NCBI RefSeq assembly: GCF_019279795.1
Contig: NC_056744.1
Location: 1,504,157,928-1,504,221,927 of the forward strand
Direction of reading: 5' to 3'
DNA: 64,000 nucleotides
Origin: Protopterus annectens
Taxonomy: Eukaryota; Chordata; Ceratodontiformes; Protopteridae
The translations under genes and the position numbers were made by a program. Every line of letters starts with the position of its first letter. The first letter of the stretch is position 1. The notes under the pieces are model-generated. The model was not told the DNA's origin. It saw only the letters and a list, made by a program, of their open reading frames with translations, and did no database searches. Positions 53,800 to 64,000 of the stretch are shown here, piece by piece.

Positions 53800-54005
53800 C
53801 ACATGTCATCGCCTCTGTACCCCACTTTGCAGTGGCACGGTAGCCTACTATCCTGGGGGATGCAGATGCCGTTGCACACCTTGGCTGAGCTTGCCCCTGG
53901 GGCAGTTTTTCCGGGGCATTGACCTCTCTCTACACCCATATGTTCATTAATTGTCGATGCACAGTTGCGTTGTGCTGTTCTACTGTTTCCAGGTCTTGGG
54001 GTCAC
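53800..54005 (-). pseudogene. possible PIF/Harbinger transposase C-terminal remnant
   Basis: Minus-strand frame contains AQRNCASTINEHMGVERGQC then GASSAKVCNGIC. The HARBI1-type DDE transposase ends with an alternation of the form AQ..TR..IE...GVLK.RF.CL then SP.KVC.II.AC..LHN, and the spacing agrees. Only this segment is recognisable and no DDE residue can be located with confidence. It would fit with the MYB-like partner gene at 43007-44810 but is in opposite orientation and 9 kb away. Confidence 0.35.
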
Positions 54006-55549
54006 ATAGCATTCCCCGTTCCTATGACCTCAACTTGTGTATCTGTGGCAGATGTTTGCATACAAGGATGGCGATCCACTCATATCACTTATACCCTGTG
54101 GTCATTTACTGTGTGCACTGGCTGATTGCTGTGTTGTGGTTGGTTCCTGGACTGACACGCATAAATACAGATATGTGTGGCCAACTGCCACACAAGGAGA
54201 TATGGCCTAAGTGTGTGAGGAGAGCATGCCCAGTTCAGCCTTTCCATGGCATAAGGTCTGATATGCCTCATTTATCAAAGTGTGCGTGAGCATGCCCAGT
54301 GTGAGTTTCCATATGTTGTACTTTTGAAGTCCAACACATATTTGGGTGTGTGTGACCGTCATTATCGTCACACGTTATGATTGTGCTAAGTGTCATGTTG
54401 TGTACTAACTTTGCCAACTGCTTTCAGGTCTGCCAAAATAGGGATTATACTGTGCCTGCAGGAAATTGTAAAGGATACTTTGCAGACAGTTCTCAACATA
54501 CTTTCTATAATGACCTAACACTGTAGTGCACCGTGATAGCAAACATGGTCTGGGTATTTCCACTTGTGGACAGTGATCCTGGGCTTTTAGTCCCATCACT
54601 GCTTGGACATCTCTTCATAGTGAGCACGACAGGACCGTGTAGGGGCCAGTTAAAAGTACATATGACCATGTTGCAATATGTCTGTGATATGGACTACCCA
54701 CACCACAGGCTCGTCCAACACTGCTAGTGTATTCCATAACATGGTGATTATTGGCAAACACTAGCAATGTTCCAGGTACACATGATGGTAGTCACAGGTG
54801 TGTTTGTCCTTCTAACACACACTAGAATTGGAGTTTGCCATTACATATGTCAGCGGTTGGCATAATGTGCCTCTGGGTTCACCCCTGACATAACAGGCAG
54901 TTACCCAGGGTAGCCACCATCTCCCACAAGGCACATCAAGATGCCTCTTGAGGGGTGTGCTCCATGTGTAAGCACCTGGCTGACCTGTACCAGGAGCTTA
55001 CTGCAGTGTGGGGTGCCTCTGTGCTAAGTGGATCACTCCTGTACAGCTGTCCTATGGTATGTCAGTGCTGGGGTTCAGGTCCTCATGTGCATAGCTCATC
55101 GCCATTCAGATTGCACAAGGTGCAACACGCTCATTCATTCCAGTGCTGGACATGGCACTGCTACACTGCACAGCTTTCCTGTACCGGAAGGAGCAGCAGT
55201 GTGGGGCTGCAGTTTGTTTACTCAGGCAACACATGGCATCAATCTGTTCAGGTTCTTTTGCTACCTCCCCTGTGGGTACTGTTAGACTCACAGTTGTTGA
55301 GGTGTTCATGTGTATATCCCACAAGGGCTATTGTAAATGTTGGGGTTGTGATGCTGATGGAGGATGGCTGCAGAGCCAGAGTGATTTATCTAAGCATCTA
55401 CCAGCCTTCACATATGTGTTTGTGGCAAGTGGTACATAAGCCGCGGTCACTAAAGGTACATATAGTTTGTCCAGCAGGTTATTATCACCTTGTACCCAGG
55501 GCCTCACATTGTAGCATGTTAGGTGCCTCAAGGGTTAACACCTGTGTGG
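54006..55549. other. unassigned TG/CA-rich sequence
   Basis: A 221-codon open frame (54955-55620) is rich in Cys, His, Val and Ser with no domain, and its composition follows the local base bias. I do not regard it as a gene. Confidence 0.5.
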
Positions 55550-58460
55550 TATTTTGTGGGCACTACTGTATAATCCACAGTGGTTGGCCCATGTTGGTCA
55601 TTTCTGCATTAGCTTGCTGACCTGGCCAGGCTATGCTGTTTGTTTGTGGGTGGCCCGTGGGTTTCTTGGGGCTGGGGTCGGATACGGTGGGCTGTTTGTA
55701 CTCCTCTGCATACATGCTCAGCCACAGTCCTTCCATGCTGCCTATACCTATGGGAGTATGTATAAGCAGAACAGGGTGGGGGGGGCAAGACCAGGCCCTG
55801 TGGGATGCCACCATATCCCAGTCTGGCATGGATGCAGCATGCTTGACCACAAGGTTCTTGTCCTGGTCTTGGTAAAACCCTTCATCACTATGTAGGGGTG
55901 TGTATATTGTTGAGAACATATCCTCACACTGGAACACGCACGTATGGTCTAGAAGCATGTGCACAGTCCAGCTATGCTGTGTGGACCACATAGGCCTCAT
56001 CACTGACCTTGTCACGACTGCTTCACTGGTCAGACATGTTTAGTCGGTTCTGCAGTTACAATAGCCACAGTGTGTGTCGGGTCCGGTATCGTAGGTCCAA
56101 TATTACCTTCTGTCTGGTAATAATACTGGATCCTTTCCATAGTTGTGCAGAACATGTTTGTCAGGATCCCCGGTGTTAGCTTGGCATCCATTTATTCAGG
56201 CAACCCTCGTTGTGATGGACCACTGTTGTTGTACACCGTTTGGGTACATACTCCTGTAAGGCTGACATTGGCCAGCAGTGTGTGGATTTTTGCATTCCAT
56301 TACCTTTGGGGTCCATGTTGGCCCCAGCAGACACACCATCACATACCTTTGCTGCTGTGTGTTCTGCTTTGCAGATGATGGCGAAGCAGCTCAGCATCTG
56401 CAATGTCAGGGACCATATTCATGGGATAGGTATTTTGCACTGGGGTTTGTACCCACCTGACAGGTTGTATGTTAGCAATATGTGTGTGTGTGTGTTTGGT
56501 ATGTTGTTTGTAATATCTGTGTGATTCAGAGCATAGCCTGTGGATGCCCAACATGTGTTCCAAATTAACACAGTTGGGTAAGCTCAGATTATCCCAGGTC
56601 CCAAAATGTGTTGTATCTTCACAGGTTCATAGGAAGGCTGTGAATTTGTGTTTCGGGCTGGTAAGCCTAGCTAGGAGTGTGTGCAGTCTTCGCCACCCCT
56701 GCTATGTTCAATTATGGCCATTTCATGAGGTTCCTTCACTGTGCCTCTGTCTGGTCATCATGACAAGGGGGACCCCAGCATATACGTAATGGTCATCCAT
56801 CCACTTGGCAATATTCCTGAAAGAAGTGTCAGTGAGGGGCTCTGCCTACCATGGATTGGGATCCTGTTTCTGGCGGGAGCCTATGGGTTATGTATCTGTC
56901 CCTCCCAGCACATCTTATCATTATGTGTTGAGTTGACATCTGTGACTCTCATGTGCCCAATGGCTTTGATTTCCGGTGGTGGTATGTCCATTACCCTGTG
57001 CTGATGGCCTGGTACAACAGACACACAATGCCTCTGTGTGTAGGTGGTGTGTGTGTGACTGCAGTCAGCTGGGGTGCTCCATAGCTGGCAGCAGGGCTAT
57101 TATATTTCGTGACCTCATCCTGTTGGTGGGTAACTATGAGGTCTTCCCAAAACCACTGCAGGTGTCACGCCGTGATGGTACATCCCATATGAAAGCTGTA
57201 CTAGATTATGGGTCTGATGAAGGGAGCGTACAGCGCACAGTGACCCTGTTGATGCTGGGTGTGAACTTTCTCATGATACGGTGTCCAGTATCAACAGTCT
57301 TCATAGCCACATTGGCATTGTGGGTTGTCAGTCACATGACAGATTAATGTCGACCTGTGTCCCTAGGCTGTCCCTGATGACCTCAGTATAATGGTTTGAT
57401 GAATTTGGTGTGGTGTCACTTTTGTGTACCTGTCTGGTATTTGTGGGACATCCACATCATCCCAGTTCGGATGTCTGGGTGGGGTTCTGTGTGTGTCGCA
57501 TGCTACAGACTGGTGCAGCAGTTTTGACCACAGTTATGTGCATGGTGTGTCCGCTGCTTTGTGCATTGTCAGTTACCCACATGGGGTGTCCAGCTGCATA
57601 TGGATATCTCCTCCTTGATGTCTTGGTGCAGGTGTTAGCCATAACACATGGTATGTGGTAACCTAGTAGTGCTGGTGTGGTATCACTCAGGCCCGCAGGC
57701 TTCTGTCACTGACAGGCATCAATGTTCCCATAATGGGAAGTGCCCAGGGCATGGCAGGTATATTGCAGTTTACACATCTGGCATCACAGCACACTTTATG
57801 TTTCCTACCACTTCATGTTTTCAGGGTGGTGGTAGTCTTTTTGGCCTTGCCTACATACGGCTCTGCATGGAGGCGTGCAAAGGCCTTATCCAGTATCCAG
57901 ATTTATTGTAGTAACAGCTGACAGCCACCCTTGTAACAGCAGCATGGCTTTAAGTGTTGGATGGTCTCAAGCGGACACACACACATTACATTCTCTTGAC
58001 TGTTGACAGCTGTAACTGTGCCAGCTGCAGTTAAATAAGGAGCATTCTGTGTCGGTACTGTGGCATCATTCTTGGTGAGGGAAGCTGGATGCTGGCCAGT
58101 GTCACTTCCCGCCCTGGGGTACATACTGAGGAACCATACATGTCTCATTGTTGACCAGGAGGTGGTATCCGCCAGGTAATTCACACCAGCATGGACATTG
58201 AGTGCATCATATTCCTGCTTGCTTTGAGGTGACCTGTGTACTTGTAAGGATGCGGGCATTTTGTGGTGGCCCACAAGCAGCTTACTCTCACTCCCTTCCC
58301 TTGTTCAGTCTGGTGTGAGTGGGCTGTGTTTGCCTATACAGACACCTATTAACACTGCATCATACTTGTTCTCCTTCGGCTCAGGACTTGTTTTACAACA
58401 CCAGCTTTATGCATCATTCTGCATGTGCTATGTTTGCAGTTGTCAGTTGCTTGTAATCTA
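55550..58460 (-). mobile_element. LINE-G, strongly diverged LINE-A relative
   Basis: Shares ordered anchors with LINE-A: 'gccacagtccttccatg' (55722 against 661), 'ggaccactgttgttgta' (56217 against 1167), and in the ORF1 part 'tgtggcatcattcttggtga' (58059 against 2849) and 'attcacaccagcatggac' (58179 against 2975). The middle is hard to follow. No open frame of the original proteins survives. Confidence 0.65.
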
Positions 58461-58500
58461 CTTTGGGAGGCGCCTGTTGGTGTGGTGTGTGTGTAATTAG

Positions 58501-59000
58501 NNNNNNNNNNNNNNNNNNNNNNNNNNNNNNNNNNNNNNNNNNNNNNNNNNNNNNNNNNNNNNNNNNNNNNNNNNNNNNNNNNNNNNNNNNNNNNNNNNNN
58601 NNNNNNNNNNNNNNNNNNNNNNNNNNNNNNNNNNNNNNNNNNNNNNNNNNNNNNNNNNNNNNNNNNNNNNNNNNNNNNNNNNNNNNNNNNNNNNNNNNNN
58701 NNNNNNNNNNNNNNNNNNNNNNNNNNNNNNNNNNNNNNNNNNNNNNNNNNNNNNNNNNNNNNNNNNNNNNNNNNNNNNNNNNNNNNNNNNNNNNNNNNNN
58801 NNNNNNNNNNNNNNNNNNNNNNNNNNNNNNNNNNNNNNNNNNNNNNNNNNNNNNNNNNNNNNNNNNNNNNNNNNNNNNNNNNNNNNNNNNNNNNNNNNNN
58901 NNNNNNNNNNNNNNNNNNNNNNNNNNNNNNNNNNNNNNNNNNNNNNNNNNNNNNNNNNNNNNNNNNNNNNNNNNNNNNNNNNNNNNNNNNNNNNNNNNNN
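58501..59000. other. assembly gap, 500 N
   Basis: Exactly 500 N, a placeholder. Apparent frames through it are meaningless. Confidence 0.99.
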
Positions 59001-59580
59001 TGGGGGTATACCTCCGGTGTGGAGCATTTTGTCCCCACGTTTGTGATGATCAGGTCTAGTATATTATCTCCCCCAGTGGGAGAGGTGACTAGTTGTTCCA
59101 GTGCATTTGAATTTATGAATTCCAAGAACCTTTGGGCTATGGTGTTAGGGCTAGAATAATGTACCCAATCTATGTTAGGGTAGTTGAAGTCTCCCAGTAT
59201 GATGGTATTTTGTGATACATTCATATCCTCCAATGTCTTCAGGAAGGTGATTGGGAGGGTGGTCTGTAACATGCTACCAGTTGTATAGCAGTTTTGCCTA
59301 TGGTTAGTTGCTCCTCTATGGTCTCCGATGCTTCATGTGTTGCTACTAACCTGGAGGTGTGGGTGTCCTTGATGAATATGGACACTCCCCCTCCCTTTGT
59401 GGTTCGGCCCGGGTTTTGGGGCCGAAAAGCATGATACGAGGTATAGCCTGGTAGTGCTGGGGTGCTCTCAGGAGCCTTGAACCAGGTTTCAGTTACTGCA
59501 CAGACGTCGATGTTCTCCATATTGAGGAGTGCCTCGAGTGCCTGCATCTTGAGATTTAGACTTCTGGCGTTGAGCAGCAT
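59001..59580 (-). pseudogene. LINE-C ORF2, APE endonuclease part
   Basis: Begins LLNARSLNLKMQALEALL, with AVTETWFKAPES in the first 40 residues. The frame breaks near 59240-59270, where the segment around ACYRP has lost bases, and continues with ILGDFNYPNIDWVHYSS up to the gap at 59000. The SDH block falls in the gap. Nicks target DNA for reverse transcription. Confidence 0.85.
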
Positions 59581-59629
59581 TACCCTTAGTTATTTTCCAT
59601 TTTTGCTTTCTAAGGAGGTGGGTTTGTCT

Positions 59630-60577
59630 CAGCCTTGCCTAAAAAAAGCACTATGGGGGTGGCAAGAGCCTTAGCCAATATCCGGAAGCCCAGTGGTGAC
59701 AGGTGCAAGCCGTCCCTTATGAAGCAGCATGGCTTGCCCAACATGTCATCCCAAGCAGACATTGGATCCCCTTAGAATGACACCAGTACTTGAGCCAATT
59801 ATTAAAGCTGATCATCTTGTCTTTGTATTGTGGCATCATTCTTGGTGAGGGCAAGATGCTGCTCAGGGTCAGGGTCATACCAGCCTGGGCTACATAATCA
59901 GAGAGCTCCTCTATGTCTCTTTTCATATAGTCCAGGGAGGTACGTCTCAGGTCATTCACATCAGCATGGACAATGATGGAGTCATATTTGTACTTGCTTT
60001 GGAGTGACCTGAGTGTGTGTGTTATGTGGCGGAACCTAGCTCCCGATAGGCAGCTCACAGTCACCCTCTCCTTGTTCAGCCTGGTAAGTGGGACATCAGT
60101 GTGTCTGACTATAGAGTCACCTATTACTAGTGTATCAGGCATGGTGTTTGGCCTTAAGGTCTGTGATTGTTTGACACACTGATTTATTGAAGTATGTGTT
60201 GCATGTGTTTTGTTTTGAGGTGGTGGATTTTTGGATGTCTTCTTTGGGAGCCTCTGTTGTTTTGGTAAGTTTTTTATTAGAGCCTCCGAGTATGAGTTTG
60301 TGTTTTTATGTGTTTGGTTTGCAGTTTTGGTAGGTCTATGTGGGACTGGGTTTGTTGTGTGTGTGGTTACCATCTCCTCCTGTCTGGTCATGCCAGCCCT
60401 GAGTTGAGAGAGTTCAGCCTCCAGTTTGGCTATATAGTTGCATCTCTCACATGTATTTGTGTTTGTTGGGAGGAGGAGAGGGTTGTCTGTGTACATGAGA
60501 CAATTGTAGCATTGTCTCAAGATTCCCAGATTAACCAGCTGAACTGGAGAGGATGCCAGTAATCTACCACTCGACAT
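59630..60577 (-). pseudogene. LINE-C ORF1, zinc-finger / coiled-coil / SGNH esterase
   Basis: Residues 1-50 contain CYNC and CERC, two CxxC pairs separated by about 20 residues, which could bind zinc. A coiled coil KLEAELSQLRAGM and a Thr/Lys/Asn-rich linker follow. The esterase begins with VIGDSIVRHTDV (block I, catalytic Ser in GDS), continues YDSIIVHADVNDLRRTSL (the N-D-L-R of block III) and LTLSSILPSPR, and ends with RDGLHLSPLGF (catalytic Asp and His). The open frame stops at 59717 because of a shift near 59755; the last 30 codons follow in another frame. Domain order matches CR1/L2 ORF1. Confidence 0.85.
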
Positions 60578-61834
60578 GCTAGAATAGTATAAGGGAGTGC
60601 TGTGCCTTTATGGGAAGTGGATATTCACAGGGGTGGTATGTGGATGTAGTGCTTACTTTAGTATGAGAGTGCTTACTTAGAAGAGAAGTTTTGAGAACAA
60701 GTGCTAGGCTTATAATATAGCGAGTAGTCTGATTATACTAAGAGTAGAGCTTCCTTAAGGGAAAATTTGAAGAGCAGATTTGGCGGAGCCAGAATAAGTT
60801 TAACCTTGTTTAACCGGTGCTGTGCTATGCGCACAATCGTGCAAAGCCACGCAAACATGGATTTTAAACAGGGAACTTCAAAAGAGCTAGAAATGGTCCA
60901 AAACTACCAATTACTACAGCTCTTGTGCTGAGGTCACTCCTTCAGGGACAGGTAGGCTGCTCAAGGCTCCCCACTCCCACTGGTGAGCAAAGAAACTTCC
61001 TTCTATCCAAGTAAGGTAATGGACAACACAGGAACTACACCACAGCCCAGAATACAGCAAAGCCTGTAAACTGGTCTAAACAAGTCGAGGAGATGCGGGA
61101 AAACAAGGATTATTTTTTGGGGGGTGTTTGTTTTTAGATAGAAAACACACAGAAAATGCAGAAACAGTAATAAGTCAGTTACACAGACTAGCACACTTTA
61201 GTGGGCAGCCTCAACAGTTAAATTAAACAAAAAACCAAACAAACTTTCGACCAATTTTTGACTAAATGTAACTTTAAGTGCAGATATTAAATAATGCAAC
61301 AAACAGCTAAAAAAACAGTTTAAGCTTGTTTAAGGTAAGCTAGAGAAGGTATTTCAAGTAAAAAAACAGCAAAGATACTTAAATCAAGAAAGTAGTCGCT
61401 TTTCTGAGTTCTCTGTAGCTAGGACCACTCTGCAGAACCACGAGGAGCTTGTCTGAGTAGTATAGCCACAAAAAAAAACGTCCAGAGGCGGATTTTAAAC
61501 AGGGAACTTCAAAAGAGCTAGAAATGGTCCAAAACAACCAATTACTACAGCTCTTGTGCTGAAGTCACTCCTTCAGGGACAGGTAGGCTGCTCAAGGCTC
61601 CCCACTCCCACTGGTGAGCAAAGAAACTTCCTTCTATCCAAGTAAGGTAATGGACAACACAGGAACTACACCACAGCCCAGAATACAGCAGAGCCTGTAA
61701 ACTGGTCTAAACTAGTCAAGGGGAGGTGGGAAAACAAGGATTATTTTTTTTTTGTTTTTAGTTAGAAAACACACAGAAAATGCAGAAACAGTAATAAATC
61801 AGTTACACAGGCTAGCACACTTTAGTGGGCAGGG
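60578..61834 (-). repeat. LINE-C 5' UTR with tandem 631-bp unit
   Basis: The segment starting 'attttaaacagggaacttc' at 60861 recurs at 61492. The second copy is partial, ending near 61834. The shared stretch (about 340 bases) is nearly identical. Tandem 5' monomers carrying promoters are known in other LINEs, so this could be the element's promoter array on the minus strand. Confidence 0.85.
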
Positions 61835-63802
61835 GACATGCACATCCCAGGCAATGTCCATGTGAAGGACTATCAAACACAGGCATGGCATGCATTGCAA
61901 AGCTATGGCCATACACATTGGTAACCAGGATGTCAGGCCAGATAGTGCTGTACCCATCTGTGTGGGACATTGCAGACACTACACCCCTGCCCTGCACACC
62001 ATTGTCGGGTGACGTGATGCCAAGGATTACCCCTCACCCAGCCTTGTACAGCCATCTTGCACAGCCAACCACTACACACCCATGAAGCAATGCATACCTG
62101 CATGCCATTACTGGCACCCTGTGTCTGCGTGTAGGTTGTGATGCTCCCAACCACAGTCACTCCCAGTATAACCCTCATTGGCATACCAACAGATGTCAAA
62201 CACTTTCACAAGCCCTAGCCCATAGAACCTACAGATATCCCTTGTGGTGCATGTGGTTCTGTGCATTACTGCAGTGTGTCAAACTAAGTAGTTACGTTGT
62301 GTATTTGTGGCCCCAGCAAAGGTGTCAATGAGTGTCCATAGACATCAACCTCTGTTGGCTCTGCACCACCTTCTGGTGGTACCACCACTGAGGATGGAGC
62401 ATGCCCCCCCTGGGAGAGGGACCAGACTGGTACATGTCGGCTGTCGTGCGGTCCCGGACGTGTTGCGATGGTGGCTCCCTAAGGGGTTCTGAAGCTAGAT
62501 CCACCAGCTCTAGGGCAGAGTGTCACATTTACAGGGTGATGCTGCCCCTCCTGAACAGCCCCCAGCACATCCTCCTTTGCAGCTGTGTAGGTGCAGTGAC
62601 AGTTGCCCATGGCTGGGGACCTCCGCCCCACTGTTCCCATGGGCTTGTGAATGCCGAACATCCATCCCTGTCCGGGGTGTATCCCCCAAACGTGTCATAT
62701 ACCAATTCTGTATGCTGTCTTTTCTGTGATCCTACCGATCCTCCATGGACATACCTACACTCCTTCCCCAACATCTGACCCTCACCTATGGAAACATAAG
62801 GCCAATTAGCTCCTAGGACAACATCTGCCCTATACATAGCTGTCCATTACACACACGTGCCCACTGGACAAGTGAAACCCTTGTAATATGCATCACAACA
62901 TACTCCTGTTATCCTCATCACTGTCCATCAGGCGCACGATCCTGGTATGCACATCACTCCTACATGGTCCAGGTACACGTGATGAGTACGACCCCATTGT
63001 ACAAATAACACTACCGGTCCCTCTATGGTTACCCCATTTACTTTTATCATGATGATGATGTTGCACACAGCACCTTGCAAGAGTACTGTTCACACATAAT
63101 GATTGGACAGGTACTGTTGTGTTAATGTACATTACATGCACAGAGTGATGTATACGGCCAATGTACAAATGTTTGCGTGTATGACTGACACATGACGGAG
63201 GGAATCTTGAGATCACATAGAGCAACACCATTACATAATACAGGCATCACTGGTGTTTCCTGTTTCATTCGTTTGTAATGCTTTGTCGCCACATGTTATG
63301 TTCCTGATACATCTCTATATATGTATGTACCTATATGCTGGACATAAACACTCACATGTACATCTACATGATGAGATACATTCCTATACTGTTGAATGAC
63401 TGCACTGTATGATATGTTTGTCATACTGTCCATTGTCTGTATATCTGCCATGGCGTATTGGTAATACAGATTAGCTGTGTGCGCAGGGTCCTGGTTCCAA
63501 CCCTTGCAAAGGGCATTTATTTGGTTGCAGGGCAGAACAAGCCCATTGGATACGGAGGGAGTAGGGCACATTAAAGAAGTTGGGAGCTTGTGTGCGTGGG
63601 TTTGCACGGTGTTATGTACTGCTGACCTCTGGTTACAGCCTCTTACACTCGGTTAGCCTCTACATTGCTTTACCAATGCAATACTCACATACTGGTAGCC
63701 AAACATGCTTACACCTGCTCGCTCACGCACTTGCAATTGCACCAACATTGGTGCTTGCATCTGTCACTCACACCAATGGGTGGGAGTGAGGACCACAATA
63801 TT
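61835..63802. other. unassigned TG/CA-rich sequence
   Basis: Same texture as 44.8-58.5 kb. Frames of up to 125 codons (62401-62778) lack recognisable motifs. No RNA gene seen. Confidence 0.5.
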
Positions 63803-64000
63803 ACCTTATGATGCCTATTACATCGGACTACATGACTACAGTATCAGAAATGGCTGCCCATTAGGCGACGGCATTGCGTTCGACTGTACAGAATCAGCGG
63901 CCTGTCCAGTGAATCAATCATATTTGTGTGTTCCTCATACAATCTGCTCCCACCTTGTGATGACTATTACACTGGACTACATGACTACAGTATCGGGAAT
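63803..64000. repeat. 149-bp-period direct repeat at window end
   Basis: The segment from 63803 ('acatcggactacatgac', 'tacagtatcagaaat') recurs from 63952 to the window end with about 10% differences. It may be the start of a tandem array. Confidence 0.75.

Larger units (their letters stand above)
59001..61834 (-). mobile_element. LINE-C, L2/CR1-type LINE with tandem 5' UTR, 3' part lost in gap
   Basis: Minus strand from right to left: 5' UTR with a repeated 631-bp unit, ORF1 (60577-59630) and the start of ORF2 (59580 to the gap). Clearly the same family as LINE-A and better preserved in ORF1. Confidence 0.88.

Noticed and set aside
54955..55620. 221-codon open frame as a possible host gene
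   Set aside because: No domain, no start context and no splice signals; composition follows the TG/CA bias of the region.
58349..59272. A 307-codon frame spanning the second N gap
   Set aside because: Only the right part (59001-59272) is LINE endonuclease; the rest is gap and unrelated sequence.
61812..62199. Minus-strand frames as a Harbinger DDE domain (a VYGHSF ... PVFDS segment)
   Set aside because: Resemblance is too weak and no catalytic aspartate spacing could be established.

Overview
This is a repeat-saturated eukaryotic window. I found no convincing host protein gene, tRNA, rRNA or CRISPR array. Nearly everything recognisable is a transposable element: L2/CR1-type LINEs whose ORF1 carries an SGNH-esterase, DIRS-type tyrosine-recombinase retrotransposons, endonuclease-positive (GIY-YIG) Penelope-like elements (PLEs), tRNA-derived SINEs, a PIF/Harbinger MYB-like gene, microsatellites, a minisatellite and a ~250-bp satellite. 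This mix points to a large vertebrate genome such as an amphibian, a lungfish or another non-teleost fish. I cannot name the species. Two runs of exactly 500 N (37984-38483 and 58501-59000) are scaffold gaps of conventional size.

Layout. 1-4130: antisense LINE (LINE-A: RT, endonuclease, ORF1, 5' UTR), then a TA microsatellite and a 3' scrap of a related LINE. 6520-13550: a DIRS element on the minus strand (DIRS-A) with inverted terminal repeats and an internal complementary region. Its recombinase is split by a ~0.8-kb insertion. 14060-14430: a tRNA SINE with target-site duplications. 14586-24030: an old PLE (PLE5) whose 3' UTR was hit by a young PLE (PLE1, 14926-22874). PLE1 is framed by a 14-bp target duplication and built as inverted partial copy, tandem partial copy, then full copy. 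24048-24190: a second SINE whose tail matches the local LINE tail. 24976-30130: PLE2, also with an inverted arm, interrupted by a LINE fragment (LINE-B) and truncated by DIRS-B (30131-37983). DIRS-B is itself interrupted inside its recombinase by PLE3 (31278-35526, 10-bp target duplication). 38484-40735: PLE4, a relative of PLE1 peppered with small indels beside the gap.

40960-58500 and 61835-64000 have a different texture: strongly TG/CA-rich, with diverged LINE fragments in both orientations, a Harbinger MYB-like gene with apparent introns (one holding a CATGTG minisatellite), a foreign LINE (LINE-E) and a ~250-bp satellite containing a pol III B-box-like word. LINE-C (59001-61834) is a better preserved relative of LINE-A with a tandemly repeated 5' UTR.

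The most interesting signals are in the PLEs. PLE1 has a U UUU UUA slippery heptamer exactly in frame in its ORF1/ORF2 overlap. Four PLE families share a hammerhead-like terminal motif whose stem II sequence differs between families; pairing is complete in three and interrupted in the PLE1/PLE4 family. Head-to-head inverted partial copies recur in three PLEs. PLE1 carries a 34-nt terminal extension that is present on the plus copies and absent from the inverted arm.
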